Below, piece by piece: positions 35,901-50,322 of a stretch of DNA of 64,000 nucleotides. Location: assembly GCA_013396915.1 (NCBI GenBank), contig VWZL01000445.1, positions 371,203 through 435,202 on the forward strand, in the 5' to 3' direction. How positions within the stretch are numbered: position 1 is the stretch's first letter; every line of letters starts with the position of its first letter. The DNA is from Stercorarius parasiticus. Its lineage: Eukaryota > Chordata > Aves > Charadriiformes > Stercorariidae. The notes below the pieces were generated by a model, which was not told the origin of the DNA, made no database searches, and worked only from the letters and a program-made list of their open reading frames with translations. The translations under genes and the position numbers were made by a program.

Positions 35901-38900
35901 TGCACCTGCAAAACTTTAGAGAGAAAAATATTTTCTTATTCATCTGACACCTCTATGAGTTTGTCTTGACCTGAACTTAGGCCTGCCAAATGTCAGCTAA
36001 CACCTTCGGACAAGAACACACATCTCCTGCAAGTCTGGGAAAAAAAAAGAAGAATTGCCAATCCCAACTACTCCAGAAAGCATAATATAGAGCCCCAAAT
36101 GACATAGAAAATGAACGCTTTGTCTTCTAAAAATCAATCTCCAGCTAGTTTTCCCTACATGCTCCCCACCCCGGAGGTGAGAGGATGCTGAGGCTGCAAA
36201 CACAGACTCCTTGCGCTGCCACGGCTCCTCTTTGGCAGCAGCCACCTCCAGCGCTCCCATGGAGCGGAGTCCCCTGCTGAGGGAGCAGCCCCCGACCTGG
36301 CTCTCTCCTGAAGCGTAAAGGGTACAAGAGAAAACACAAAATTCACTAAAAAAAAAAAACCAAACCTCTTTTGATTACAAAATACATGATCACATTCACA
36401 AAAACATGATTAGGAGATTCACGTTTCTCCCCAAAACATGACTCAGCAGCCTGATGCTGTCATCTGCAGACACAAAAACGGGTTAAACAAGCAATTTTTG
36501 CCTGGAGACTTTGTTTAATAAGGCAATTTCTGAACACAAGGTCCATGTCAGTCTAATACTAAATGCTTATCAAGCCATGAACCTGCAAAGTTGCAGGCAC
36601 TGGTACAATCCTGTAAGCCAGCAACACACTGAAGCCAACAGAGCTATCTGCATACAGAGCTGTGTCCAGCAGCAGCTCACACGCGATTCAGAGTTTCATG
36701 CCTCACCTATTAACACTTACCTGCACAAAGACGCTTGCTGAGAATCAGGAACTTAATTTATATTTGAAGGATTAAAACCTCACTCTCTTTCTGAATTTGA
36801 ATTTAAAACCACTTGTCTGCCAATAAAAATTCAAGTCACCAGCAGCAGAGACTAATAAACAAGTGTGCTTCCTGGGAAGAAGCAGGCAATGGCTGGGTGC
36901 GCCTATTCCGCATGGGCCATGGGAGGCAGAGACCGTAGAAAACCAGCCTTGGCTGAAATGGCTGACGGACTTGCTCCGTGGAGCCAGCCAGGGCTGAAGT
37001 AAATGCATCCTTCGGAAAGCAGCCAGCCAGCCGTCACAGATCAAGTCTCTCCCTAAAACAAACCTGGTTGATACAGTGTACCTTGCTAACGTAGGACTGC
37101 CGCTTACATAGTCTCCAGAAAATGAAGAGTTAAAGGTGATTTTGATTGAGTTAGGTGTGTTCTTCGGCCAAAGAAAAAGGAAGTTGCCTATTTTAATAAT
37201 TCTAACTACAGAAGAACAAAGACGTTAACTCCAAACTCTCTTACACTGGAATATGTGTGGAAAATGTGTCTCTGCACTGCATGGTTGAAAAGACACACTG
37301 AACTAGGACAAAAATGAACGCATTCTGATCTTTGATTCACTTTCCATATCAGAAAGCTTTCTTAAGAATTGAGGCAGCATTGGGAAGCCTCCAAACTCCG
37401 CACAGCATTTTCAGGCACTTCAGAAGGTCTGAGCATCCGCAGCAGGTGCAGGTACCCGCCGGTACTCCGTACCTGCTGCAGGGACTCTGGCACCATGCAG
37501 CAAGTGCCCAAGACCTGACCGGGACACTCCTCTGTAAGGGGGAGGGACCAGCTGCAGGGTGAGGAGGCCCCCGTGGCAAGGAGCCCCCCGCAGCAAGGAG
37601 CCCCACAAGCCACGAAGCCTCTGGGAGCCCCAGGGCCTCTCCACATGCATCTCCTGGTGCAGTAAGGACGTTAGAGTCATTACTTCAGGGGGTTTAAAAT
37701 AGATTCAACTTTGGTTTACGTTCATTTTAATTAGGCTGAGAACATTTTTGTACTCTTAGACTGTGAGCCACTGGTCGCATGGCACGGTGCCACCAATATT
37801 AAAAACGCAGAGCAAATGTACTCGACCTTCTACAGAAATGTGCTCATGTTAGTATTTGGTGCGACAGATCCCTTCCCACGCCATACGGTGCATTTTGTAA
37901 TAATGAGGTTTGCTTGTCCAGGGATAAGGAGATCCTGACTACATACTACAGGGTCGTTTGTCCCCACCTCGGGTCAAGTCAGGCACAGACGATGCGATGG
38001 CGTTTCTAGCAGCCTGCCTGCCTCACCTCAGGGCTGAAGTGAACTTGTTTCTCACAGCATCAAGGTACGCTTTGAGGCAGGCAGGGATCTTGAATTGCAA
38101 CAGAGCACGATTAATGACTAACTGCCCTTTTGGTAAAAAGTCCTTTGTTTTGTTTTGGGTTTGTTTTTTTTTCCTCCACACAACAAAGTCATTTAGGAAA
38201 TATATCCACCAGGTACCATTTCTGAAAATTCATTAAAAACTCTACAGAAAAGCTGCAACTGTATTTAGGAGTGAAACTGAGCTATGACTGAATGGTAAGG
38301 TCACTATAAAAGCCACCCATCAATCCCCACATTAATTTTTAGGCATTCAGATCTGGTACTGCCCAAAGAACTGACCCAGCTGTGCAGTTAATGGGGCGTC
38401 ATCAACACCTATTTGACATCCGCACCAGGGAACCGTAAGACTTTGAGGAAGTGCCCGAGAGCTGAAATGCTGCCTCAATTTCATCAGGTACCGAGTAATA
38501 CGAACTTATGTCATCCCAATAACATTACTCCACAGCAAGTGGATTTGTTGCTTAACAGACAATGAGAAAAGCAAGAAAAAAATCCCTTTTGAAAGCTCAG
38601 AGAACATCAAATTGTGTTTAAGTAAAGTGCCGGAAAGGAGTGAAGTTTTGCTGAAAATATGCTCCAAATTGCCAAAATATCCCTACACTGCTCCATTTGT
38701 GCACTTTCACAAATAAATAGCAAGGATGTCATATACAAATGAAAGATGACTCTAGGGAATTTATGTAATATCTCTATTTTCATTAAAAGCTACAAAAAAA
38801 TAGACAATTTATTCTAAATGCAGAATATGAATGTTTATTGCTTCTTTATTAGATCTGTCACGTAAATTAAAATGCTCAACAAATCACCGTTCTCACTGAA

Positions 38901-41900
38901 AAAGGCACAATATCCTGGTTCGGGACTTCACCTGTTCACACAAGTCTCTCACCCTCTGCTAAGACATAACTGCAACAAGAGATGCTGTTACGGCCAGACT
39001 CCCTTCAGCTGAACACCCAGACAGATGAGAAGGCTTTATTTGGAAACCGAAGCTATAGATTTACACTGAGACCCAACCATCCCATCTCCCTCTTGCCATT
39101 TTTTCATCTGCTTAGGGAAAACAAAGCGTCAGCATGAGTTTTAAGCTTGTTTTACATGGTCTAATTCTCTTTCAGAGACCTTCAGTCCATAATTGTATGA
39201 AACCTGTAACTCTGCTGCTAAGAACACAGGCAAACACTAAAAATAAAATGGTAATAAAAAAGCCCGCGGGAGGATCCAGTCCCGCCCGTGTCGCCCCACC
39301 ACAGCACCGCAGAGACCATCCTGGGTTACGGATGGGAACATGGAGCTGAGTTTTCCCCCTGCCTGTGCCCCGCCAGGTGCCTGGCACCCGCGCACCGCCT
39401 GGACACGCTGCAGGGGACACCAGCTCGCCGCTCCTGCTGGGGAGGGGAGAGGGTGGATAAAAACACTGATCTTCCTTCCCGCTCCCAGGAATGCACTCCC
39501 TGAATGAAGTAAATTCAAATTCTGAAGCCATGCTGTCACTGCTGAGCAAGGAGCAGCCCGTTCATGTCTCCTCCACTGAAGCTTTAACTTGAATTTAACC
39601 CTTCCAGAGACACAAGAAACGCTAAATCCAAACTGTGGAAACGCATAAAATAGGAAGATATTCTTCAGAAGGACTCAAAATCACATTTGACAAAAAGGAG
39701 TCATTTACATAAAGAAAAATAATTTTCTCCATTTCAGTTCACAAAATGATCCTGCTTTTACGGATCATACTCTGGGGAAACACTGGCTTGCCCGTAGTAT
39801 GGAAAAGTAAGCGCAATAATAAGGATTTGCATCTAAAATACTAAGAGAGTATAAAGAAACATATTCTCCCCGATCACAGCTGTATCTAAATGAAGACCCC
39901 TTGCCCTGGTCTCACTCTGCAGAGCCTCAGCCAGTTTCATGCCTACACCTGTCACCAACAGGTGGGGACATCCCCACCGCCAAAGGGAGACTGTGTGGGG
40001 CAGCACACAGCAACGCTGTGACAAATTCCGTCCCCATGCCCTAGTATCAAATAATGTCAATCGGGATTTCCAGGTATGAAAAGATGTAACAGTCCAGACA
40101 TGGACTATTTCAAAGTATTTTCATCAGCACAAAGCGTGCACTTGAGCCCGAGCGACACGCAGACCAGAGCTGCACCTTTCACGCTTCTGCGGGGAAGGTC
40201 GAAAGCTGATGAAAAGGGCCCTCCAGGACAGGGATTCAGGCTGTTCCTTAGCTCCAGGCCTTTGCTCTACACGGAGAAACCTCACTTCTGGTAATCCCAC
40301 CCACAGGCAAACGTTTCGTGTGCTCCAGAGGCAAGACAGCAGTATAACTCAATGCCAATAGTTTCAGTACCTGGAAGGCTGAACTATGACACCACACAGG
40401 GCAAAGGCAAACAACATCCAAACTACCAGCTTGACGAACGTGCCACTGCACACACAGCACCCAGCAGCCGGTGCGCCTTCCCCCCCACCCAGCTTTGTTT
40501 GGTTTTGAGACTTTGCAAAATACAAATACCCTTGCAAAAACAAATTACTTAGGACAGAGAATGAAGCAGAAATCTCATTTAGTTTAAGGCTAGCTTTACT
40601 GTTTTATATTCTGCCCATTTCTAGCATTGATGCCTACATTTTTCCACAGCAGAATGGTAATTACCTTATGTTCAAAAGTTCATTAAAACACAAAGCCAAA
40701 AACTGGAGCTTCTGTATCACTTGGTTCTCTCGTTTTGCAAATATCTGATTATTAACCCTTTCAAAAATGAAGTAAGAGAAATTATATCTTTCTCGCATAA
40801 CCCAACTGGTATAAGATCTGGGCTGGTGCAGAGACAGAGCCGCTGCCTGTCCGTGCCGTGCCAGAGGTGCCTGCCCATGGTAGGGCTGGCAAAGCCCAGC
40901 CCTGGCTTGCTCCTGCCCGTGCCGCTCGGCACCCTGCGGGGGACAGTTCTGCAGAATAGAAAGACTAGCTTTCAGCAGAGTTGTAGATCTGCTTTACTTA
41001 ATGTTCTTCTGCACTTACCCAACCTGGCCTAACTTTATTACCACTCCACTTAAACAAACCCACCAAATGACTGAGGAGCTTCTGGGTGAAAGGAATTATC
41101 AAAGGAACAAGTGATTTTGCTGTGGATATGCATCGTAACTAAAGCTACCATGCAATACTGCTAGGTAGAAACACTCCATTAACGAACTCCAGTGCTGTTT
41201 TCATTATTGACATTCCCATTTCTTCTTCCACCAAGGAACACGTTTTTCCAACTCATGCAAGAAGCCACAGATGCCAAGCCCTGAGGGCACAGCGTATTAT
41301 CTCCTGCACTGCAGAAAACAATGCTGCCAGTTGGCATCTCCAGAACGGAGTTCAGGGAGCACAAAAAAAGAATAGATGGGAATTTGATTGCACCATCACC
41401 AAAATATTGCAAGTCACCATCTGCTGATAAAGAAACTGGAGTCCACCACCTGCAAGTTTGGGGATGGCAGGCTCCGAAGATATGGAAAATACAAGTGGGA
41501 AAGTGAAGACTGTTGACCTTGCCATGCACTTCTACAACATTTCGCAAAAATATTTTTAAAGCAGATGTTTTTAACATGTATGGTAGACTAGCTACTACCT
41601 GCAAAATTAAAACTAGATGTAATACATAGAAGCCATATACTCCAGGCATTACATGGGCAATTAAAATCTCATGAGAAGTATGTTAAATATCCTCCTACAG
41701 GAAGCACGGAATCATCAAACCCGAAGTTTTCCCTCAATAAAAGAGGCTGCAATGAATTCTTATAGAAAATACTGAAGAAGTACACAGTTCCCATGGTAAT
41801 TAATTGCCATTCTACCATTGTTTTAAAAATGTATACCTCTTGTTACCATTCCTCATGCTGGTGCTGCTGCAGAACAATTCACCCCGTGGCTGTCACCACT

Positions 41901-44219
41901 CGGCCTGCTCCCAAACCCTGCCGGCACCCGGCACTGCAACCCCATGGGGTACAACTTCCAGCCCCATCCTCCCCACCGTGCCACAGCAGGCATCTACATA
42001 TTCAAAAGCTGAACTGATTGGGTGCATCTTTATGCCAATGTTTGCACCCTGGTAAAGGTGACTGGCTTTAAAAGCAAAAGCACACAAGTTCATCACACCA
42101 ACATCGGCCACCCTCGCATCTTCACACGCATCAGGTGAAGTAATTTTAATGGGTACGGTTTGGAAAACTGGAAGCAGTTCCAGCCAGAGGATTTTAGGTT
42201 GCTATGGAGTCCCAGTTTGTCCTGGATAAAGCAGGATGCTACGTCAGCCATGGGAACAGCCATTCGCATGGTGCTCTGCTACCAGCCTCGTGAACTGCCT
42301 TCACGCAGCCCATCACTTCTGAGTTCTTACGTGCCCATCCTCGTCTCCTCGTGGCTGCCCAGTACCGTCCCTCCCGCCCCTGGGTTCCCACCAAGTGAGT
42401 CGGGGGCAGCTCTGGTAGCAGCGGCTTCGCTGTGTGCGTACTGCCAAAGACAGAGATGCAGTACGCGAGACCTGGTCTTGCACAGCTGGCGGGGCCGCGC
42501 TCAGCTGCCTTGGCTTCTCCACTCACGTCTCTCACTCCTCTGCAAACGCAAGAAGATGCATTCAAAAAACCCATCTGTTTTCTCCATCTCTTGCTGTGCA
42601 TTTTCACGCCTCAAGCGTCAAGAGAACGCAGGGAGCTGCAGGCCGCTGGCCATCTCCCTCGCTTGCAAGCCCTCCAGCTCTGGCAGCCACATTCCACCTT
42701 TCCTGGTTTGACCACAGTTCAGAGCCACAAATCCTGATGGATTGGCTTTTATTCAGGAGCCCAGTTCCTAGCGATCCAACTCACTGAGATATACTACTTC
42801 GCAGGTAATTGATTATTACCCAATGAGGTGGTTACCAAGGACTTCAGATGATCCCTGACACCTATTTATCAAACCTATGTCAAACTTAAATCTTGCAGCA
42901 GATCTAAAAACATCTTTGAAAAACAGCTGTGGCTGCTACTCTTTGGTACCTGGCAGCAGCACCAGATCATCACCAGGGGAGGGAGACCAGCATCTGCAAC
43001 GTGTACAACCAAGTATTTTATACTTCACTGCCCGTCTCAACCAGTCACTTGCAGAACTACAAAATAAAGTGCGCTTGTGAGCGCCCTCCCAGTAAAGGCC
43101 GCTCACCTTCCTAAAGCGATGCCTCTCTCCACAAGAAAGGCTTTACGATTCCTCTCTGTTTTTCCAGTGGCGTACTCCAACATTGACCTCTGACGCCACT
43201 GTAATCAAGGCCTTATCAGTGCTTCCGTTAAAGCTCCTTAACATCCTTTAGATTATCTAAGCACACACTTTAAGAGAGTTTCAAATGTTACTTTTTTCAT
43301 TAATTATGAATTTTAAGAGCTGTCACGATCTATTGACCACGTATGTATGTATGTAATGAATAATAGAGAAAATTGTGTCATAAATAGTCTTTAAAAAGCA
43401 GACGAAGAGAATTAAATGCAATATGGTTCTCATCGCACCCCTAAGACCAACCACCAAAGTGGACGTGATATTCCAAGCGATCCCAGATGGAGCCAGTTTC
43501 AGCTGCAAGGGTGGACTGTACTACTTTTGCAGACTCCACCAGCCTTCATTCCTGTTTCTTTGTATAATCACTACAAAGCTTTTCAGCTGATCTAGCACTG
43601 CGCTATCCCAAATTTCACTATAATTGCACAGTTTCAACGCCCCCGCATATCCCCATATTTCCTCTCCACCTTCATGTGTTTCATTCGGTTCCTTCAGGAA
43701 TGCCTGGATGGTTTCTTAGTATGTCTTTGTACAACATCTCACACAGCTAAACCCAAATATTACCACTATATAATAGAAGGGGATATTTAGTTTTAAGAAA
43801 TAAAGTGTTAAGATTTTAAAAACAAGACAGTGTTCTTCTCTCTTCAAACTCAAGTAAGTCCAAAAAGATGCTGCAATTCCAGCATGTTCAACTTGACAGA
43901 GATGTAGGTGGGACTGACAACAATGTAACTTTAAATACAATAGAAGATCGGATTGTCTTAATTTTCCATAAAAATCAGTTAGATTAGAACAATGATTTTC
44001 AACTACTCATCTGCAGATTCTTGGAGCACCCAGGTATTATTTTCCAAGGATCCAAAACCACTGACCAAATTGTATCTCCCACTACTGGAGAGATCCACCA
44101 AGAACCTAATGTTTCAGAGACATCTGCCTCTCCTGCAGCAAACGCCTGGGATGCCACAAACTGGAAATTAGTGACCAAAATCAGTCACAAGGACTTTTCC
44201 ATGCATATATTCCACTTAC
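32974..44219 (-). other. RAD18: RAD18 terminal intron (about 11.2 kb)
   Basis: This intron runs from the donor GTAAGT after 44220 to the acceptor before 32973. It contains AT-rich noncoding DNA, a (CA)n(TG)n inverted simple repeat at 33060-33080, a short CAAGGAGCCCC-type duplication at 37577-37607 and GC-rich patches (39280-39440, 37440-37640). The plus-strand open frames at 35029-35307 and 35249-35743 overlap in different frames and show no recognisable domain. I see no other exon in it. Confidence 0.75.
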
Positions 44220-44279
44220 GTGTCAGATGTTGAACATGTCTCAGGCTCTTGCAGATCTCTCAAAATGTCTGAGCTGGAG
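44220..44279 (-). CDS. RAD18: RAD18 internal coding exon (SSSSDI motif)
   Basis: This 60-base exon completes a serine codon (AG + C) from the exon at 56 kb and encodes SSDILRDLQEPETCSTSD plus two bases. Joined to the previous exon it reads SSSSDILRDL, nearly identical to the mammalian SSSSDIIRDL segment. That segment, when phosphorylated on its serines, is the known docking site for the BRCT domains of SLF1, and it adjoins the Cdc7-phosphorylated serine box that promotes polymerase eta recruitment. The acceptor is a clear pyrimidine tract ending CCTTCAG (AG at 44281-44280), and the donor is the consensus GTAAGT. The small size makes it easy for gene finders to miss. The residues after RDL are diverged from mammals. 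Confidence 0.9.
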
Positions 44280-47200
44280 CTGAAGGGGAAAATAAAACAG
44301 ATGTAAATTATTCTAGCAATACCTACAGCAAAGCAGGGCTCCACTTGGCAAAGGCGGTGAATCCGCACTGGCAAGGAGAAGCCATTTCAACCAACGGGAA
44401 ATAATTTCTATCAACAGCACAGTCCAGAAAGTTCTGGCTCTGCATCACATAATTTTCAGAGTTACTACTGGGTCCTGTTTTCATTATTTAACATACAATA
44501 TCCTCTGTTCATGGCTGCCTGTTGGTAACTACAATACCTTTATATTCGTGGACACCAGACGATTTCTCTGGAGAGGATTTGCAAGATACTTCGGTGGGTA
44601 AACCAGATAGTACAACATTTCAAAGAGCAAAGGCGTTTACAACCTCAAAACTCAAGGCTTAGGTATAAGCTTACCTTTTGACCATAACTGAATCAACATC
44701 CAAGAAAAAAGACGTTAACATTGAAATTGTTAGTGACAAAAATCCAAACGGCACGACTGTCAGCACGTCCAGGTAAACGCCAAGTGAAACACGCTTTACC
44801 GGACACACAGTAACTCGTCACACGAGCAGAGGGGGCCCGTTTTGAGCTGCTTGAAGGCAGTTTTCCTTGCCAAACCTTCCGAGGAAAAGGCACAACCCCG
44901 AAGGCAGACGAAAGCATACACTACGCAGCGCCAACCTGCTGCTATCTGCCCCTGAAGTAACGTTTTGGCTCTGTCATTGGATCACATGTTCTGAAAAGGA
45001 CACAACTGACCATTGAAAGACGTATTTCATAAACCTATTTATTTCTTAATTAACTAATTTAAAACTTCAAGGGATGCTTTTCTCAGACAAAGGGGAAAAA
45101 AAAGCATCTCAGTGCCTTGGAAACTGCAAATGGAGGTGAATGAGGATTGAATCAAGCCTGATGCGTCACAACTGTTTTCTTAACCTGCTTGAAAAGATTA
45201 TGTGTGAAGATGAAAAGCTAAATAATTTTACATTCTAATGGGACAAGGAAAATAAACTATTTCTTTCCTAAATCAGTATTTATACACTTACAATACAGAA
45301 CACATCAGGTCAAACTCAGTACCAGTGCTGGGCAGATGAGAAGCTTCAATGTAAAGGACTTAACTCCAAATAAATTATAAAGATGAACAACCCTACATCA
45401 TGAGTTTTCGGCAATAAGCTTAACTCTGCCAACCTGGCTCACAAGGGACTCGCGCCAGTCCTGTCAGTGCTCAGCAAGCCTCCAAGCCCTGGCCGCAACG
45501 AGCGCCCAGCATGCCATCCCAGACTGCTTTGGTAAGAGCGAGCACGTCCATGCGTGCAGTCTTTACGTGTTAGTTTGTTTCTATATAAAATTTAAATGTA
45601 CTTTAAAGCTTTTCTAGTAGTGAAGAGATGCATAACACTAGAGGCTAAGCACCCCTCTGCAAGGCTGCGGAGGGGCTGCCTTATCCCCGCTCCCCCCGCA
45701 GAAACAGGGGTTCCCCAGCTCCTGCGGGACCCACCAAAGGGATCTCCTCCAGGCACCCACACGGCACAGCTGGAGCTAATATGTTTGCTACATTCCTACG
45801 TGTTTTACAGTAGTCAGAGAGGCTACTTAAATCAGGGCATTATTAAATTCAGCTATCGCTACTGCGTCAACATGGGAAGAATCCACGCGGGTGTAGATAG
45901 ATGCACAAACGTACATAGACACGTATTTCATTAACTCCAAGTATGAGCTCAGTGATGTCTGTCAGACCTCTTCACCTGCTCAAAGTTAAAAAAAGACCAA
46001 ACTACACAGATGTCTTCAGCCTATATTTGAAATAAGAAGAAAATTTTGTCAAATTCCAATAAAATCTCAATTAAGCAGACACAACACTCTGGTCAATTAT
46101 TGATAAATAACTTCTATTGCATGTTCAGGCTCCGTGATATAAACCATTGCAAAGTTCTCAAGTATAAGCCAAGTTGCAGGGTGGCAGAAATCAAATAACA
46201 CATTGCAAAATGTTGTATTCGGGAAGGTATCTTTCAAAAAGAGGTCTGGCAGCTCCATCAGTCTGTACATTATTGCAGAAATCACATAACAAACTATGTC
46301 ACACAAACAGTTGGGAGGTTTTAGTGTAAACCCAGGGACAGCACTTGGACACCAGCTCTCTTGGATTTACTTTACAGCTTTTCCAACAAATTATTCCCCT
46401 GTTTGTTAGAAGATAGCAGGCAGATTTTCAAGAACAGGAGTCAGAGTTAACCGAAGCACTTAATATTCATAACATACTGCATCATTAGAGAGAAGATAAT
46501 AATTCAAACACGAGAAGGAATTTAAACCCAAATAATGTCATCGTGCAGCCGAGGAGGGTCAGGGTGCAGAGAGTGCCTTGGGCACACGCCGGCCACTGCC
46601 AGCAAGTCCCATGTGATGCGGTGGGTTCAGGTATGCCAGGCAGCCAGCAGAAGTGCTCAGCCATACTGTTTGTCACCACCACCGGGGCTCTCCTGACCGT
46701 GCACATGCTTTCAGCAGCTCCCAGTGCCCTGCCCTGGGCCAGCACAGCCTGACCACGGCTCCCCATGCCCACGGCTGATCCCCCATCGCGGGGCTCTCTC
46801 CCAGAGACACGGCCAGCGTGTCCTGCAGAGGGACACGAGCATCGCCTCCAGTGCCTGCCCTCAGCCAGGACGCAGCCCCAGGGATCCCCCACGCCCCGCG
46901 TGACACACGCCTGCTCCTAGGGCACACCGGGACGGGGAATCACGTGCAAACATTTTTATTTTTTTTTTAAAACACCTTTTCTTATATAAATTAATAAATG
47001 GCAGGCAACTCTTAATAAGGTAGCAGGATTGTTTTCCTCCATTACCATTTTGTCCCCTCCTGTTGCCTGTTCTCCCCTCTGAAGTGAGACTCAGACATTA
47101 CTGTGGTGATAACTATAGAACCACCAACAGCATTTCAAGGGCGAAAACCACCAGACTAGATTAGAGGAACCTTTAACACACGCGCATTCAGTGAGAAAGA

Positions 47201-49288
47201 TAAATAGGAAAAAGATACCAAACAATATGCAAAGCACTGGTGCCATATGGAGAAAATTATTTTGAAACAAAACGGATTTAGAAGCTTTGCGTGCAATTTT
47301 AGAAACTCTTCGATGGTTCCCCAGGAACTTTCATGAGCTGACGAATAAATCTGTCGAATTACAAACATTACTCAACAGAGCAGTTTTAATATGGAAACAA
47401 AAGACACCTGAAACCAAAAGCAGTGACTGCATTTACAGGGAAAAAGGGTTTATCCCTGCATGAATTACCAATACCGGCGCCTAGGGTACCTGGAAGCGGA
47501 GCAGGCACAGCTCAAACCAGCCCCATGGGTGAGTGCCAGGGTGGCGAGGAAGCCCTAGGACACAGCCCGCGGGAGGCAGAGGGTCACCGGCTCATCCCAA
47601 CTGCTCCTCAGAGCACGCGCTGAGCAGGGCTCCTTCTCAGTAACACGTCTGTCTGCTGGATCCCCACAACCCACCGCACTCCCCGCGTACCGACCTGCCT
47701 CTTCCCGCTGCCGGCGCTTGGGCAGCCGTTCACATTTCTTATTTCAGCACCAAATCTAATATGAAACAGTCAAATGAAAAACATGACAAAACACACTGCA
47801 AAAACAATGGTGGATGGGGAAAGTTTTGACGTCCAGGTTTTTTTACTCTCAAAATTATAAGTCCATCAAAAACTCATTTTCGGTCCACAAACTGGATGCC
47901 CAAGGAATGAGTTATTATCATACTTCCAAATCCTACCCCAATGTTCCAGTTACATTTTTTTTAAAACAAAAAGGGGGTGGAGGACAAGGGGCTATTTGTG
48001 TGCTTTTAGTCCCCTAAAATAGAAAAAGAACAGGTTTGATGCCTGAACACGATGTACTTCCTTGCCTTGAAAATGTAGCATTATTATCATTTATCACCAA
48101 CTGCGTAACAAGCAAAACAATAAAAGTGAAAAAATTCGGCTAACACTCAGAACAATAATGCAAGCGCATAATTTGCATGTGTAATTCAGAGCCTGTGCCT
48201 ACCAAATTATCTCAAAACTTGAGCACAAAATGTCCTAGAGTGAGTTACCACCTTGGCCCAGTGGTGCAGATGGAACGGGCTATCAGCTCAGGAGCGATCA
48301 GTGCCCCAGCGAACCCAATCAACCCTTACACTGTAATTGCCGCAAGAGACCGAGGATTGATGTAGGTAACGGTACGAAACCAAGCTGCAGCACTGTCAAC
48401 CTCCCAGCTGCAGCTAAAAAGCCCTTTGTTTCAGAATTTCTTCAAACGATCCACTGTTCCAAGCCAGTCACTCAATGAAATGCTTCCCTGCATCTAGTCT
48501 CTCTTAAACAAATTGCTTTTACAAAGACTGAGGAATTGCTTGATTTTGAGTTGAAGTAATTATATACCTTTTTTCCACATACGGGGGGAAAAAAACCTAA
48601 AAATAAATAAAAGTTTGCAAATTAAAAAAAAACTCCTTAAATATGCCAGACAGTTGAAAAGCAATTATCAAAAAACTTTTCAACTAAGCAAAAGAAAGTT
48701 TGACCACCAAGTGAATTCGTATTTTAAAATAATTCTTTTTTTTTCCCCCTGAAGAAAGCTCCTAAGCTGCTCTTATCATTGAATGAATTCACTTAAACTG
48801 AAGAAAATTAATTCAATAAAAAAAGAAACAGCTACCTCATTACATATGTTGTTTCTCTAAATCTTAGCCTAAGGGGCCCAAAGAGATCACAGAATTGAGA
48901 ATGGTTTTGTTAATTTCGTCAGCGTTTTCTGCCTTTTCAGTACCCTGCAGGTATCTACCTGCACCGGGGCCAGACAAAGCAAAACATGTCTTCACACTTC
49001 ATTCAGGCTCCAAATCCAAGACAATTGCCCACAAGAGGTTTTCTGTCCTTTTCTTTAATAAAGGTCATTACTCTATCCTAAGATTTTACATATCAGTTCC
49101 AGATGAGCAAAACCGTTAAAGCTCTGAACCGGACCTGCTCTGGATGCCCCACGCTGACAGAGCAGGCGACAGGGTGGGAGGAGGTTTCCTTTCCTGCACT
49201 TAGTCACCTCTCCAGGTTGAAGAAAGGGCAGCTCCAATGACTCCAGCCATTCCCCAACTCTTCTGCAGGATTAATTTCCTCAGGCCAC

Positions 49289-50322
49289 TTATAGACAATC
49301 AACCAAGAGTAAACTACTTCTTTCTTGACCATCATTTAGATTTTGACCCCCCCAGACTTTTTTTTTTCCCAGATAAACACACCACCTTAAAATAGCGAGA
49401 AAAAAGCTGACGTAAGTGTGAATAACATGTCTCGTTCTAAAAATGAAGGGAGCAAATGCCTCTTTGAATTTGTTTATTTTAAGGCAGATTAAGTTCCTTC
49501 TTGGCTTTGCGGTGAACAGCCAGTGTCCTTTAATCAGTCCATCTCGCTGGGCGTTATGTACTTCGCTCTGGCACATGCATTGTGCATTTCTTTCCTCAGT
49601 GCTGGCAGGAGAAACGAGCTCCAGGCTGTCTCGTTTCACCAATGTCATTTGAAGGTGAAAGCCCAGTTGCAAGGAGTGAGGGAAAATGGTTTTCTCCACC
49701 ATGCAATCCTGCTTCCACCTTGGCTTGCCTGGGACAAACAGCAGGAGCTTGCTGCTGGAGTGGCCGCCAGTCCTGTGTGACATCCGACATTCACTGTTCA
49801 CTACAACGTCTTCCCTGGCTCCCCAGCACCTCCTCTCCACACCATGCACCCCTGGCACCACGGGGCATGGCTTCGTCTTCCCGGCTTTGGAGGACAGCAG
49901 GTTTGCCAGCCTTGGGCCTTCCCTCGGACTCCCCATGGGAGGGCTCTCATCTATACTAACCATTACACAGCTTCCACTGTTTCACTGGTTTTCCTGACTT
50001 TTTCCAGGCTTTCTGGGCTTTCAGTGGCCTCCTCCGCAGCTCAGGAGCATGCCTTTGAGGCTCTCCTTCAGAAAAGGAAAAGATCTGCTGGATCTTTCTT
50101 AGGAGTCTGCAACAGTTGGGACACCTAGGCTGAAGCAGGAGAGAGCTCTGGGGTACTATCACTTCTGTTTTCAGGGCTCAAGGATGTCCTAACCCCATGG
50201 CTGTCGAGTAGGGACTGATGTCCTCCTGGATACAGGCCATGAATAACCACTTTCCCCCATACACATCTGGGGTCATCCGCTGTTACTGTTTGAAATGACT
50301 TGTCCAGGACTCTCCCCACCAT
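49289..50322 (-). other. Cluster of overlapping unidentified open frames in a RAD18 intron
   Basis: On the minus strand, frames of 65, 68 and 224 codons follow each other with small overlaps (50322-50125, 50162-49956, 49963-49289). The last has a fairly ordinary amino-acid mix and not the Pro/Gly/Arg bias of GC-rich chance frames. I do not recognise any domain, signal peptide or retroelement motif. It could be a decayed pseudogene with frameshifts, an alternative terminal exon, or chance. No splice-site arrangement singles out one option. Confidence 0.2.
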
